Below, piece after piece: positions 42,441 to 53,177 of a stretch of DNA of 64,000 nt (positions within the stretch are counted from its first letter, which is position 1; every line of letters starts with the position of its first letter). The position numbers and the translations under genes are program-made. Below the pieces are notes generated by a model. That model ran no database searches. It was given only the letters and a program-made list of their open reading frames with translations, and had not been told where the DNA came from. This stretch comes from Nepenthes gracilis (lineage: Eukaryota; Streptophyta; Magnoliopsida; Caryophyllales; Nepenthaceae). Where the stretch lies: assembly GCA_033239525.1 (NCBI GenBank), contig BSYO01000035.1:9552627-9616626 (forward strand), read 5' to 3'.

Positions 42441-44760
42441 GCACGTGCGTGTCTTACCTGGTTTGTCGTGGCGTCATTGGTAATACTTTCTTAAGTTGGC
42501 AGCGTTCTAGGTCCAGGAGACCAGTTTGCTGTTCTGGGCGCGCAACTTGTACGCTCCGCTTTGGAGGATTGCGGAAATGAGGAATGGACCCTCCCATCTG
42601 GGAGAGCTTATTCCTGTTCGTGGTCTTTACCGGCGCCTTTACGCTCCGGAGGATCAGATCTCCAACTTCTAGGGGGCGCGCCTTCACCCGCTTGTTATAA
42701 TACCGCGCGTCGCGCTGCTAATAAGCCGCCACCCGCAATTGCACCGCATTTCAAACCTCTTTTTTTTTTGGTAAGTAAGAAATTTGGATTAATGGTAAGT
42801 ATTTTTCCGACTTGGGATGAAATCAAAGTCACCGGGCATACCCCTAATACCTCGTTATAGAGAAAATAGGAAAAGAAACCTAAAGTCCTGGGCACCAGAA
42901 AAAAAACAACAAAACAAATGGCCACAGCATCATGAAAATGCTCAGCAAACCGAAATGTATCGACCAGTCCGAGCATGGAAATACACCGAGAAACAGTATG
43001 CTCCGGCTCAGAAGAACACAAACAAATCGCAGCTGTCCCACCTTACCGTCTGCAGCAACAATCAACATCCAAACAACAAACTGACAAAAACCTGCGCTCA
43101 CCAAAAAACCCAAAACAAACCGCGCAAATGAGCAACCAGCACCCCAATATTCGGACGCAGCAAAGACACATCCAAACAAAAGCCCCTATACAACTTCAAA
43201 TCATCCACCTGGCGACACAAACCGGTTGTCAACCCAACCCTAACAAAAACAGCAAGATGCAGAAAAACCAAACATAGCAGGAGAAGATCCATAACATTCA
43301 AAAATCAAGCTTTTAAGCACAGACATGGGACCCACTTCCTACCAGCAGCACCTCCCTCATTCAGAGCAAAAACAGGATCCAAGCTCCTCTCCTCACCAGA
43401 CAACTAACAACTGCAGTTCACATCCAGATGTCATCCGGTGTTCCAGGCAACCTGCAGATGCAACTCCATTGGCAACAGCCGGCTAACATCCAATTCCACC
43501 AGCTGCAGCAGTAGAGCCATTGGAGTCGAGAAACTCGAGCTTGCTATTAAGCTGTTGCACCCCCAACCCATTAAGCCAGCAGGGGTGCCCCAGCTTGCTT
43601 CCACATATTCTGTATTGCCTCCAGCAGCATAGCTGCAAGACAGCACCACCACGGCAGCGAGGCCACCATTCATGGGCAGCAATATTCCAGCTCCAGCAAA
43701 GAGGAACAAAAACAAGGTCCACAGCGCCTGCTATAGCAGCATCAGACGAAGATGGAGCAAACAAGAGGACTGCAGCAAGAGGACCGCATTTCGAACCTCA
43801 AAGAGCAGGTCTAGGCTTTCCCGAAGCCTCTGCAAGTTGGTGGCCGGATCGAAGCATTCAACCCGCAGGCTTGGCATCCCCACCTCCACAGGGACTACAG
43901 CCTCAGCCCCAAAACAGAGGTTAAACGGCGTCTCTCTAGTGGTTTCCCGCGGGGTCGTCCGATACGACCAGAGTACGGATGGCAGCTCTTTGACCCAAGA
44001 GCCCCTGCGTCTTCCAGCTTGGTCTTCATCCATGTAGCAATGTGCGGTTGGTGACCTCAACCTACCTGTTGGCCTAGGGATAGGCCACGGACGTGTAGAA
44101 CAGCCTGATGCGGAGATCGCGGCAGTACTTAGTGAACCGCTTGCTGGTGAACTGGGTCCCGTTGTCGGTTACTATGGCCACAGGAACCCCGAAGCGGCAA
44201 ACGATACTCTGACAGAGGAATTCCGTCGAATTTTGCTCCGTGATCTTGGCCAGAGGGACAGCTTTTACCCATTTGGTGAAGTAATCAATTCCAACGATTA
44301 AAAATTTCCTCTGCCCGGAAGCCAAAGGTAGGGGCTCAAGTATGTCGAGTCTCCATTGCGCGAATGGCCACGGGCACTGGAGGCAGTGCAACTCTGTGTG
44401 CGGCTAATGCGTCATGGAGCCGTGGATCTGGCAAACTCTCGCACTTGCGGATGAACTCCATAGCGTCCCGTTTCATAGTCGGCCAATAGAACCCTTGTCA
44501 CATGACCTTGAACGCGAGGTTTTTACTCCCGATGTGCGAGCCGCACAATACTCCGCTTCTTACCTTTCAGAGAGGAGTGGAGCATACTCCGCTTCTTCGA
44601 GGAGAGAAAGGCATTTTTTGGAGCCTTGGTAGAGAGGAGGGAGGGTTCCTCTATCTGTACTTTACCGCCGGGGTCATCCAATTGCCTATGTGATCCAAGC
44701 ATCTCTTGATCTTTTTCTAGGTGCGCAGATTTCCCTTGGCCTCGCGCACTAGGGAATCCC
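42440..44760 (-). pseudogene. Element K integrase, interrupted by LINE G
   Basis: The catalytic core lies at 44391-44030: WRLDILEPLPLASGQRKFL with the first Asp, YFTKWVKAVPLAKITE, then IVTDNGTQFTSKRF with the second Asp. A block with two stops, then VEVTNRTLLHG, carries the catalytic Glu. Next come LPSVLWSYRTTPRETTRETPF and GAEAVVPVEVGMPSLRVE (43990-43850). LINE G splits the following helix region at 43783. The C-terminal part, VKARPLEVGDLILRS, resumes at 42690-42640. Upstream, QGFYWPTMKRDAMEFI (44510-44460) is the zinc-binding approach. This is the Tat-type integrase; several stops inactivate it. Confidence 0.9.
42760..43782 (-). mobile_element. LINE G: 5'-truncated L1-type LINE in K integrase
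   Basis: A 17-bp TSD ACCGCATTTCRAACCTC flanks it (42743-42759 and 43783-43799), with one transition. The T run at 42760-42769 followed by GGTAAGTAAGAAA is the reverse complement of the LINE tail (poly(A) side). Only 1.0 kb of 3' region remains, without RT coding. Overlapping open frames on both strands here have no homology I recognise. Confidence 0.9.
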
Positions 44761-45529
44761 CCTGGCAGGGTTCAACCCACCTCGATCGGGGATGTGCTTT
44801 ATCGTCAAAATCGAGGATCGGGTCATCCAAGTTGCCTCACAAATTGCTGGTTTGATCCATAGCATCTCTTGATCTTCGGTGTCGGAACATCCCGGCTAGG
44901 GGGGCCGCGATAGGGCCTTGGCTGCCCTCGCACTATTCGCAATCTCCGTGCCTCGGCGTCTTTAGCACGACTGCCTCAGCGCCTCGGGTCAACCCATCCG
45001 TTCGTGGTCCATACTAGAGGGGGGATGCTTCCGGGGTTTGATCTTCGGAGCTAGGTCGTTGCATCAACAAAAATCGAGGACCCTTCACGGCGGTCAGCCG
45101 AAAATCCACGCCGAACTCTCCTCCTCAACGCCCTTGCGCCTAACCGTCCGGACATCTCGCAAGATCGACTTCGGGCTGGTGACACCAACAAATCCTGGCA
45201 ATCGAAGACGCGCCCGAATAAATAAGGGCAAGCACCATGTACTTGGATAGAGTATCAACTTCCATGTAGTACATCGCCGTTACATCGTGCTCTCCGTCAA
45301 GTCATGAAGGAGGTGATGTAGCCTCAGAGGTAAACGTCATCCCCTAGATGCATCCGGGTACGTCTTCAACTCTCAAGGCCTCACACATTCAGAGCTCCAT
45401 CGGAACTCACGGTGATCCGTGCCCCTTAGTGCCTTGAAAAAGGAGCTCCGTGTCCGGAATCGTGAAAGGGCCGGAGTCCCCGGTGAGTTTTTGATTTCTT
45501 TTGATCATGGGGGTTCGGGAGATGGAAAA
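44761..45529 (-). other. Element K region between RT and integrase, RNase H not recognisable
   Basis: RNase H and the remaining connection domain should lie here. I can find only GC-rich sequence with stops in all minus-strand frames, so it is partly deleted or decayed. Confidence 0.45.
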
Positions 45530-46260
45530 TGCCGCTTTGGGGTAAGCCTAGAAACTTCCCCGAGGTCACCCCGAATGCACACTTGGCGGGATCGAGCTTC
45601 ACATTGGAGGCCGAAATGTCCCCTCCGTGTCACATGACATGGTCGTGGGCGATTTTGCTTTTTACGAGTATACGACGACACCTCCACGATAGCCGGGCCT
45701 CGAACATTTTATTCACCTCGCCGGAGGTTGAACCGAAGGGTATCAATCCAGGAGTCTCCTTCCCTGAAGGAGGTGTGCTTTCTCTAGATGCATCCAAATC
45801 TAGTCAGAGCGAGAATACACATCCATGAAGCTTAGGAGCTCGTGTCCAGACGTGGAGTCCATGAGTTGATTGATCCTGGGGAGAGGAAAACTGCCTTTGG
45901 GGTAAGCCTTATTTACGTCAGTGAAGTCGACCCATATTCGCCACTTGCCACCTTGGTCTTCCTAGCACATGACAACGTTGGAACCGGATAAACGGATGAA
46001 CCCAAAGATCCGAGTCTCCTTCCCTTATGGCAACCAACTCAAGGAAGATAATCACCGAAAGCCGCTTGGAGTCGAGGCCTGTCTTGTGGACGGGCTTGAC
46101 GGATCCCAAGCATGTCGTGGCCGAAACCCAAGCAAACACGTCAGAGTTGGCCCTAAGGAAGATAATCAGCCGATCGCGTTTCGTGTGCTGGAGGGATCTG
46201 CCCACATTGACGCACCTTTCCGGCTCAGAAAGATTCAAAAGGACCGCTTCGGTAGCTTCT
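45530..46260 (-). pseudogene. Element K reverse transcriptase remnant
   Basis: Minus-strand pieces: SLQHTKRDRLIIFLRANSDV with FAW following (46190-46120), the pre-RT block that normally reads LR…DVFAW. KWRIWVDFTDVNKAYPKGSF with PLPRINQL following (45955-45885) is the first RT palm block. SGHELLSFMDVYS (45850-45810) holds the first catalytic Asp, where the family reads MDAYSGY. The YVDD box region (about 45680) is scrambled by frameshifts, then VKLDPAKCAFGVTSGKFLG (45600-45550) is the thumb. Multiple stops and short deletions inactivate it. Confidence 0.85.
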
Positions 46261-46559
46261 CCGATTGGGTCTACTGCAGCAGTGTTTCATCGCGGAGGTC
46301 GAGATCTTCATCCGGGCGGCATGGTGTCGCCGGACTGATCTGGGACAGGTAGCACATTCGTCCTATCTCCTGGTCTCCGAGCACTTCTCCCACACCCCAC
46401 GGGGCGGGAAACTTTACCTTTAGGTGTGGGATTGATGTCACGGCTCCAAAGGTTGTGAGAAAAGGTCTGCTGAATATGGCGTTGTAGACAGACGGCAGGT
46501 CGACGATGAGGAACGCTAGCTCCTGGCGCCACGAGCGTGGGTGGGTTCCCATAGAGATC

Positions 46560-47190
46560 TCCAGCCAGACTTTCCCTATACGGGGACCGATTCGTTGTAC
46601 AAGCCGTACAAGGGTCCGCCGGCAGCTTTCATCTGGCTTCGTTTCAATCCCAGTTTAAAGAAAGCACTGAGATACAATAAATTCTACGAACTTTCGTTAT
46701 CAATGAAAACTCGTTTCAGCTTAGTAGTCAATCTCACCAACCGAAACAAGGGTGGATACGAGGGGATCAGTACGGGGGAGGTTACATGAGCCATATCATC
46801 GCTGCTAAAGCTAATGATATCACTCCTATCCCCTATCCTCGCTCGCTTATTGCTGGAAGTTGGCTTCGGCTCCCTTTGTCCGGCATCTCCGGCAGCTGCG
46901 GTAGAGATCATGTTAACCACCCCGGCGGCCGTGCGGCCCCTCGGTGGTTCGCTGGCCTCACCGTCCGAGGTTGTGGGGCCTTGCCCCGAACTCTTCACGA
47001 ACCGCTTAAGGTGTCCGCGGCAGATCAACTCCTCTATCTCCTGCTGTAGGATCCGGCAATTCTCCGTCGAGTGTCCCAGGCAGCGGTGGTATTGGCAGTA
47101 CTTGGTCTGATCGTTGCCGCGGGGCCTTTCAGCATTTTCGGCCACTTGAAAAACTTTTCGTCCTGAATCTGCATCAGGATGTTGGTACAA
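46560..47190 (-). pseudogene. Element K gag nucleocapsid and protease
   Basis: An open minus-strand stretch (47190-46684) begins in the gag C-terminus and contains the Tat-type zinc knuckle YCQYHRCLGHSTENCRILQQ, followed by EIEELICRGHLKRFV. It then passes a Thr/Ala-rich linker and the ISFSSDDM motif that precedes protease. The protease reads VFIDNESS*NLLYLSAL with KLGLKRSQM following. The catalytic DTGS/DGGS triad has become DNES, followed by a stop. The maturation enzyme is therefore inactive even apart from frame breaks. Confidence 0.85.
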
Positions 47191-48474
47191 GTGTCATTCA
47201 AGGGAGTCAGGGATGTCCGCCCATGGTCCTTCCTAGGTCCCGGCGGAGGCCTTGGTTGCTTGCGGTGCTCCGGGAAGCAGTGGTTGTCGCTGTCCCTCTT
47301 CCGCCCGCCAGTAAGTCTGGCGGCTTCCGGGGGCCGGTCCACTCACTTAGGGCGCTTCGCCTCGTTGGCCTCTTTGGCTGTGATATACGCCCCGACGATG
47401 GCCTCAGCCTCCCAAAAGATTTGAGGGTGCTGGTGTGATAGGTGCTTGAAGAAATCCACCGCCGCCAGCATGGCGACAAAGGCATTGAGTTTTAGCTCGT
47501 CAGAGAGCTGGGGGATCCGCCGTGCCTCGGCGATGAAACGGTCAAGGAACCGCTTCAAGCTTTCGTTTGATCTCTGGCGGAGGCGGACCAAGTTCCACAC
47601 TGCTCTCCTCTCTTCGGCTGGAAGCGAACTGGCTCAGGAAATTGTCAGGTAGCTCGTCAAACAAGCGTATGGAGTTCGAAGGGAGGCTATGGAACCAAAG
47701 CAACGCGTCCCCCCTGAGGGTGATGGGAAAGAACTAGCACATCAGGGCCTCGCTCGCTCCTTGCAAAGACAAGTGGGTTCAGAAGCAGTTAAGATGGTCC
47801 ATCGGATCCTTACTTCCGTCATATTCCTCCAGGACGGGCATCTTGAACTTATTCGATAAAGGTTGGGCCCGTAGACCCATGGCGAATGGCGATCTCCAAA
47901 GGTCTGTGGAGGATCGCATGGGCCTCTCCTTGTGCAGGATGTCCCACAGCACCCTGACTTTCTCCTCCATCGACGGGTCGGTTGTGCCTCTCTGCGCGTT
48001 GATAACATCGCGGAGCTCCGTGTGATCCTGAAGATGCGGTTGAGTTTGTTGGTGATGTCGGCTCTCCGCTTGAGGAGGCCGCTCGCTGTTGGAGCTCGTC
48101 GCAGTCTGCCTCCTACGGCCGCGCGAGTTGCTGGGGTTGCGCCGCTCAGGGCTGTCCCCCCCGATCGCTGCGGTCGGGGCAGCTTTTCGCTTCGTGAGGG
48201 TCGATTCTGTTGGGGACCACCTGGGCCGCGGCGTGGTTGGGCTACATGGATCCTCTCCTGAGGGCCGCCGCACGGTGTCTCGCTCTCCTGGAGGAGGAGG
48301 CCTGAGATGCTTGAGGGCAGCCCCCGGCCAAGGAGTTCTCGTGTGCTCGCACAGGGCGTGGAGGACTAGCTTTATGTCGCCCACATCCACGGTCAAGTGA
48401 TGGACGTCGGGCTTCGGACGAGCATCCCCTTGGCTCCCGACAGGGGGATCCTCGTTTTGGGCGACCACGTCCAT
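47191..48474 (-). pseudogene. Element K gag
   Basis: Starts at ATG 48474 (MDVVAQNEDPPVG), 90 bp from the primer-binding site. The first 231 codons are open: a Pro/Arg-rich N-terminus, then SNKFKMPVLEEYDGSKDPMD with HLNCF, the Tat gag capsid entry (usually KFK.P…YDG..DP..HL..F). After the stop at 47779 the capsid continues with breaks: FFPITLRGDALLWFHSLPSN, LPDNFLSQFASS. Frameshifts then break it before the nucleocapsid. This encodes the particle-forming protein of the element in intact relatives. Confidence 0.85.
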
Positions 48475-48562
48475 TACTAGAGCACTAGCTTGTGCCCGGT
48501 ATTCACCATTTTCTTTTCTTCGGAAGGAAGGTGGGAAAGAGACACAAGGCTTCTCGTCAGTT

Positions 48563-48580
48563 TTTCACAGACGGCGCCAA
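48563..48580 (-). promoter_or_regulatory. Element K primer-binding site
   Basis: On the minus strand TTGGCGCCGTCTG directly abuts the LTR end. This sequence is typical of Tat/Athila-group elements, which use a non-Met tRNA primer. Confidence 0.85.
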
Positions 48581-49476
48581 TATTGCATCCGTGTCCACGA
48601 TTCTTTGTGACAGCATTAGGAGCCTTGATTCTCGAGCACGTGGTAGCGTCCAGGCTAGGGTCCGGTCTCCATAGCTCCTAACCTGGACCTACACAACACA
48701 AACAACAAACAAGAGGTCAGAGGTCCGGCGAAATTTCTCCCACCATGGCCATTCCGACGCTCAAGTCAGCAAATTCCCGCAATGAACAAAAATGGCGCAT
48801 GCGATGGGCGGTACGCGGATGGATGCTAATGAAACGTGAGTGACGTGTATGCTTTAGCGTGGAGGATGCAATGAGTAGGTTGCGAAAGGCCTGACTTCCT
48901 CAATGCACCGCAGTGGGTGGCTAACTTCCCGCTGCCTGAACAGACTTAGGGAATGAGATCGTGAGAGAAGCGGGCTCGTTCGTGGCCAGAGGACTTGAGT
49001 CTTATCTCAGTTCGATTTCTTTCTCTATTGTGATCTTGGAAGAGAAAGAAGGATCAGGATTCAGAGATCCTCCTTTCTGTGAAAAAAGGGAGCTCTTATA
49101 GTCTCATCCCTAATGGACTTTGGACACCAAAATGCCCGTTGCTAGGGTTTCCCTGCCTCTGGTCACTGTTACTGACCGCGCCGGTCATGTCGACTGTCGT
49201 TTGCGGGAGCGGGCAGGCTCCTGAATGCTGTCGGCCACGCCTGGTCTTCCCTCCAGAGGGGATTGGCTGGATGTCTACGGGCGGCTGCCTGAGCCGTTGG
49301 CGCAATCCTGGCTCCTTCTCCATTGGCTGGCTCTTCCTCTCTCCTATTTGCTTTCCGGCAGCTCATTAATGCGCTGCAGGGCGCTCGTCATTTTCCGCCA
49401 GTTGGGTGCCACGTATGCTCCTTGCGCAATTGGGCTGGGCTCGATATCTTCGTGGGCCTTGGCACGGGACCCAACA
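48581..49476 (-). repeat. Element K 5' LTR (right copy)
   Basis: An 896-bp LTR, colinear with 36260-37153. A TATA-like CTATAAGAG on the minus strand (49093-49101) would start gag-pol transcription. Confidence 0.9.
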
Positions 49477-49635
49477 TCAAGGATGTAGGTCCGTTCCATT
49501 CCGGATCCCTGCCCAAAAATTAATCCCACGAGTTTCATATAATAGGAGTTGTAGTCACCACACCGCCCATCACTGTGCCTATCACTGCCTCTACCAGCCA
49601 CCATAGCAAAATAGAATATTTCTTTCCGCTTCTTT
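49477..49635. other. Host segment between K and LINE H
   Basis: Single-copy-looking sequence of 159 bp, including the K TSD and the left TSD of LINE H. I see no coding or repeat signal in it. Confidence 0.5.
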
Positions 49636-49739
49636 TTCGGGTAGTTAATTAATTGTATTAAAAAACAATACAAGATCCGAGATCAACAAAATGACTGAAT
49701 CATCCTAAACAGGAAGAAGAATTATAACAAAGACCAACA

Positions 49740-50589
49740 AAATCTTCAAAAGGCGAAAAAATACACAAAAAAGCCAAAACTGAAGATCGGAGCAAAGAGG
49801 CAAACTACTTGAAATATCACATCCACTTGAAACAAAATGAAGCACCCAACCAAAGCACAAACAACATTAGCCAGAATGCCGAGTGGAAGAGGCTGGAAGG
49901 TCCCACAGCTCATGAAGATCTGGCATGCCCATTGGAATTCCAAGAGACGCAACCCAATCCCAAACAGTAAGGAAAATAGAACACGCGAGATCATGGGGAC
50001 AGAGAATGATAGCATTATAAACTGCTCATTGCCAAGATGACATAACTGCTGACGTGGCAAATGATGAAGCTAATATTCTTACATCTCCAAACTCGACTGG
50101 CCCAATTGATCCACCAAGTCAAGGGCTCCGTGGACATCAACCTTCAAAGCACATCTAGGATACCCCATCTTGGAATGGCAGTGATGAATTAATTCCCGTG
50201 CAAGTAAGATATTACCTCCAATATTCTATAAAGAATAACAGTGGTCTAGATTTTATCTATGACAAATGGGAGCACAAGTTTGATCCTAGAGGCCAAAATC
50301 TTCAAAATTGTTTTGTCAAGGACATTAGAACAAGAGATAGGACAATAATAAGTGATCTTATCCAAGGTTGAGACTTGAAGAATAAGGCTAATCAAGGTTA
50401 CATTAACATGCTTAGGCATACAGCCATAGGCAAAGAAATCTTTAACAACATCATAAATAAGTGGCTCAACTGTCCACCAAGACTCTTGAAAATTTTAGCG
50501 ACAAGACCGGGCATTCTGTTGCTGATGCTAAACAGAGCCCAGCAAACAATCATCACTAGAGACAAAAGCCAAGAGGGAACAAAGTAAAT
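49740..50589 (-). pseudogene. LINE H residual ORF2 3' part and 3' region
   Basis: A short RT-like stretch with stops (to about 50100) is followed by sequence reading CHLGNEQ… and SIFLTVWDWVASLGI in different frames (50045-49930). This resembles a decayed zf-RVT domain (C..C…E..DHLFF.C…W). Below 49900 it is non-coding 3' region. Confidence 0.5.
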
Positions 50590-51863
50590 CTAGGGGAACC
50601 TTTCTAACAATGAATGATTTAACTCATCTGGGAGAACAGGAGGCCTACCATTGGAAGTTTCCGACAGATTTCTGAAGAAAGAAATGACCTTGTCATGCAC
50701 ATCCTGAATGCTAGGGATGGAGGATCCATCATCCCTCAACAGGCAAGGATCCTTTGTCTATTATGCTTCTCAGCTACTAGCTTTAAAAAAAGACAAGTGC
50801 AGCAATCACCTTCCCGAAACCAATGGATTTTTGCCTTTTGCTTGAGCAGGAATTCCTCCCTTAAAAAGGCATTCCATGTAATCTTTGCACAGGGTACAGA
50901 TGTCTCGTGCAACAGGATGAATGGGAGAAACCTCTCCAGACATTCCCCGAGCAATGCTTTAGCCTTCAAAACAGCCTCCAAGATTTTTCCTAGCCCGTCA
51001 TTGATCTTCTTAAGATCCCCTTTCACCACTCTAAGCTTGGAGATGAATTGAAAGATTGAGATTCCACCCACATCCAGATCCCAACCTCTTTGGACAGGTT
51101 AACTAAAGTGGGGGTGGCTGCACAAGAAGTTGTTAAATCTAAAGCATCCTCTTCTCGATCTGGAAGAATCTGCCTTAATCACACAAGTGGAGTGATTTGA
51201 GACACCAGAAGGATGGAATAATGCAAAGGAATCAGGGAAGGAGATGCTCCATTTGGAGTTGACAAGGCTACGATCAAGTTTCCTCACCAAGTTGTCATGA
51301 AAGTCCTTTCTATTGCTCCAAGTGAAAAAAGGCCCAATGAGGCAAAGATCTTCCAAACTCGCGCCTGCAAATGCATGAATCCATCACTCCAAATCATGCA
51401 CCAATATTTCCAAAGGAGATCTGAGAGTATTGCAATACCCTAGAACAGCCCAAGAAGCAGCCTGAAGAGAGCTAGATAGCTCCAGAAGCCGATCCAAGAG
51501 TCTCCTCCTCAGGATCTCCACATTATTTCTGTAAACAGAAGAAAGGAAGGACTTCAACCCATTCACCCGCGAGGTAGCTTCGCAATGAATGATTTGCTCC
51601 TCCATACTAAGATCATCCAGGATAACTTCTTCAGAGTCCCAGCCCAACCATATACGTCCAATACCACACACATGATGGTTCATGGCCAAGCTCAGCCCCA
51701 CAGCAAACATCTGTGTAATGGCCGAGGCTTTGAGCCTACGAACCTTAGTGTCCACAACCGTGCAAATTTGGAGATCATATTGCCTAATAAAATGCTTCAT
51801 CTCCTGGATCTTGAGGAGACCATTAACTCCCGTAATGTTCCAACAGGCAGACCTAATCATCAT
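50590..51863 (-). pseudogene. LINE H ORF2: APE-type endonuclease and start of RT
   Basis: Starts at 51863 (MMIRSACWNITGVNG), the canonical plant L1 endonuclease opening (…WN.RGLN). Later blocks: LQICTVVDTKV, where the catalytic Glu of ETK is now Asp; WAVLGYCNTLRSP, where the usual GDFN has decayed; DLCLIGPFFTWSNRKD; and RKLDRSLVNSKW (51300-51260). The catalytic set is therefore damaged. After frame breaks, LLKQKAKIHWFREGDCCT (50835-50790) and FFRNLSETSNGRP lead toward RT. Recognisable RT catalytic motifs (YRPIS, FADD) are absent; the sequence jumps to a zf-RVT-like segment near 50060. Confidence 0.85.
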
Positions 51864-51894
51864 TTGACACCAGAGCTAGGGGGGTTTATTGTAG

Positions 51895-53098
51895 GCCTTT
51901 TCTTAGAATTGCTGTAATGCTTGAGAGCCATGAAGGACTCACCATCGAACACCCTTGGCCCTCCAAAGGGAGCCTTTCAAAAGCAGGGTTCAACAAGAAG
52001 TCCCTTCACTCCTGGAACTTGTAAACAACCCTCATTCACACTAATAGAGCCCAGAGCATCACTCTGGAGATGAGTGACAGGAGTCAGATCAATCCCTTTA
52101 TCTTCCAGCTCAGTTGGGTCCTTTCTATGTGCCTCCTCGATAGGGTTCTCAAGAGATAAAAACCTATTGGATGCTTCCAGGGCAACCCCAATATAATCCT
52201 CAGCACCATGTTTGGTAACTGCCCCAGGGGTAGTTACAATGCAATTACTAACTAAGGCCTTTACAGTAGGAAAATTAATTGCAACCAGAGGCCATAGGCT
52301 AGCATCCTTGTCCACACAACTAGATGGCTTGGATTGCATCATCTTTGCAATCTTCCTACAGGACTCACTAGAGTACCCGTAAGATTTACAGACTACAGAA
52401 TGAGGGCTTCAGTGAATACTCAGCTGTGATGTCTAAAGAAATCTCAGTCCTAGACGTAGGATCCAACCCAACAACCAAGGGTATGCAGTCAGGAAGATGG
52501 GCATTGACCTACACATCAATACAAACTCTTGCACAGCCAATCCTTGAGAGATTCTCCATCTGGGAATCGCAAAAAATGGAACTCTAATAGCCCTGTAACA
52601 TAAGTAAGCCCCTCACTGGTTCAATATTCCACAGGAAGGTTGAAAAACTGGATCCAAATAGGAATACTACTGAGCTCATTAACCTTCATGGCCATCCCAG
52701 GTTTCCAAACTTTCTGGAAAACAGGGCTACCCGCAAAGCTCCACTGGTCACTCTTACAAACTCTTCAAAGCATCTAGAACTGCACTCCACATCTGGATAC
52801 CTTTAGAGATCAGCGCTTCAACTTCGGCAGATGACTCCAACCTTGACTTCCCAGCCATTCGCGAGACATCCTCCTCAACCAAGGCCTTGGACAACAAAAC
52901 AAGCTTTGAACCACAGATAGGGAATGAACGCATAACAAGGGACACATTGGAAGAGAGAGGATAGGAACCATCAACAGACAGAAGGAGAGATGAAGAAGAA
53001 ACAACAGAGGGGGAGGCACAAAGAGAGCTTTCAAACCTGCCGACAACGGAGAGGGGAGAGGAGGAAAAGACTCCTCGTCCATGGCCAATGGTGGCCAT
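51895..53098 (-). pseudogene. LINE H ORF1 remnant
   Basis: Starts near ATG 53098 (MATIGHGRGVFSSS), with an alternative frame from about 53088 (MDEESFPPLPSPL). Pieces continue through GSKLVLLSKALVEEDVSRMA (52910-52850) and a polar C-terminal region, MMQSKPSSCVDKDASLW to VKGLLVEPCF (52342-51977). This region resembles other plant L1 ORF1 tails in composition. It ends at about 51895, just before ORF2. The DUF4283 core is poorly preserved and the CCHC knuckle could not be recognised. Assignment rests mainly on position and texture. Confidence 0.6.
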
Positions 53099-53177
53099 GC
53101 ACAGGAGGTGCAAGGAGGAACGGATCAGCGGCAAGGTTTTAGGGCTAGAGGAGAAATAGAATTCTTTCTGCTTCTTT

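Larger units (their letters stand above)
36260..49476 (-). mobile_element. Element K: Tat-lineage Ty3/gypsy retrotransposon with antisense genes
   Basis: LTRs of 894 bp (36260-37153) and 896 bp (48581-49476) share long matches such as GATTCTCGAGCACGTGGTAGCG and ACACAACACAAACAACAAACA. TSDs are TTAAG (36255-36259) and TCAAG (49477-49481), one transition apart. On the minus strand the order is LTR, primer-binding site TTGGCGCCGTCTG, gag, protease, RT fragments, integrase, a 5.3-kb region with plus-strand (antisense) units, polypurine tract, LTR. The CCHC-then-GHSTENC gag signature, primer-binding site and antisense Transposase_28-like ORF are typical of the Tat lineage. It is GC-richer than the surrounding nest. 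LINE G interrupts the integrase. Confidence 0.9.
49636..53153 (-). mobile_element. LINE H: near full-length L1-type LINE with an internal RT deletion
   Basis: The flanks AATAGAATATTTCTTTCCGC (from 49610, continuing TTCTTT) and its decayed match from 53155 form a TSD of about 25 bp. From the right: ORF1 begins about 60 bp inside, then ORF2 with endonuclease, then a jump from the start of RT to a zf-RVT-like tail and the 3' region. Both ends are present but 2 kb or more of RT is missing. The 3' tail lies at 49636-49690, as GGGTAGTTAATTAATTGTATT on the plus strand. Confidence 0.85.

Noticed and set aside
42817..43924. Several overlapping ORFs of about 100 codons on both strands
   Set aside because: They lie in LINE G 3' region or antisense to integrase and show no family resemblance.
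46027..48400. Plus-strand ORFs opposite K gag and RT
   Set aside because: Shadows of a GC-rich coding strand; minus-strand frames carry the recognisable gag, knuckle, protease and RT motifs.
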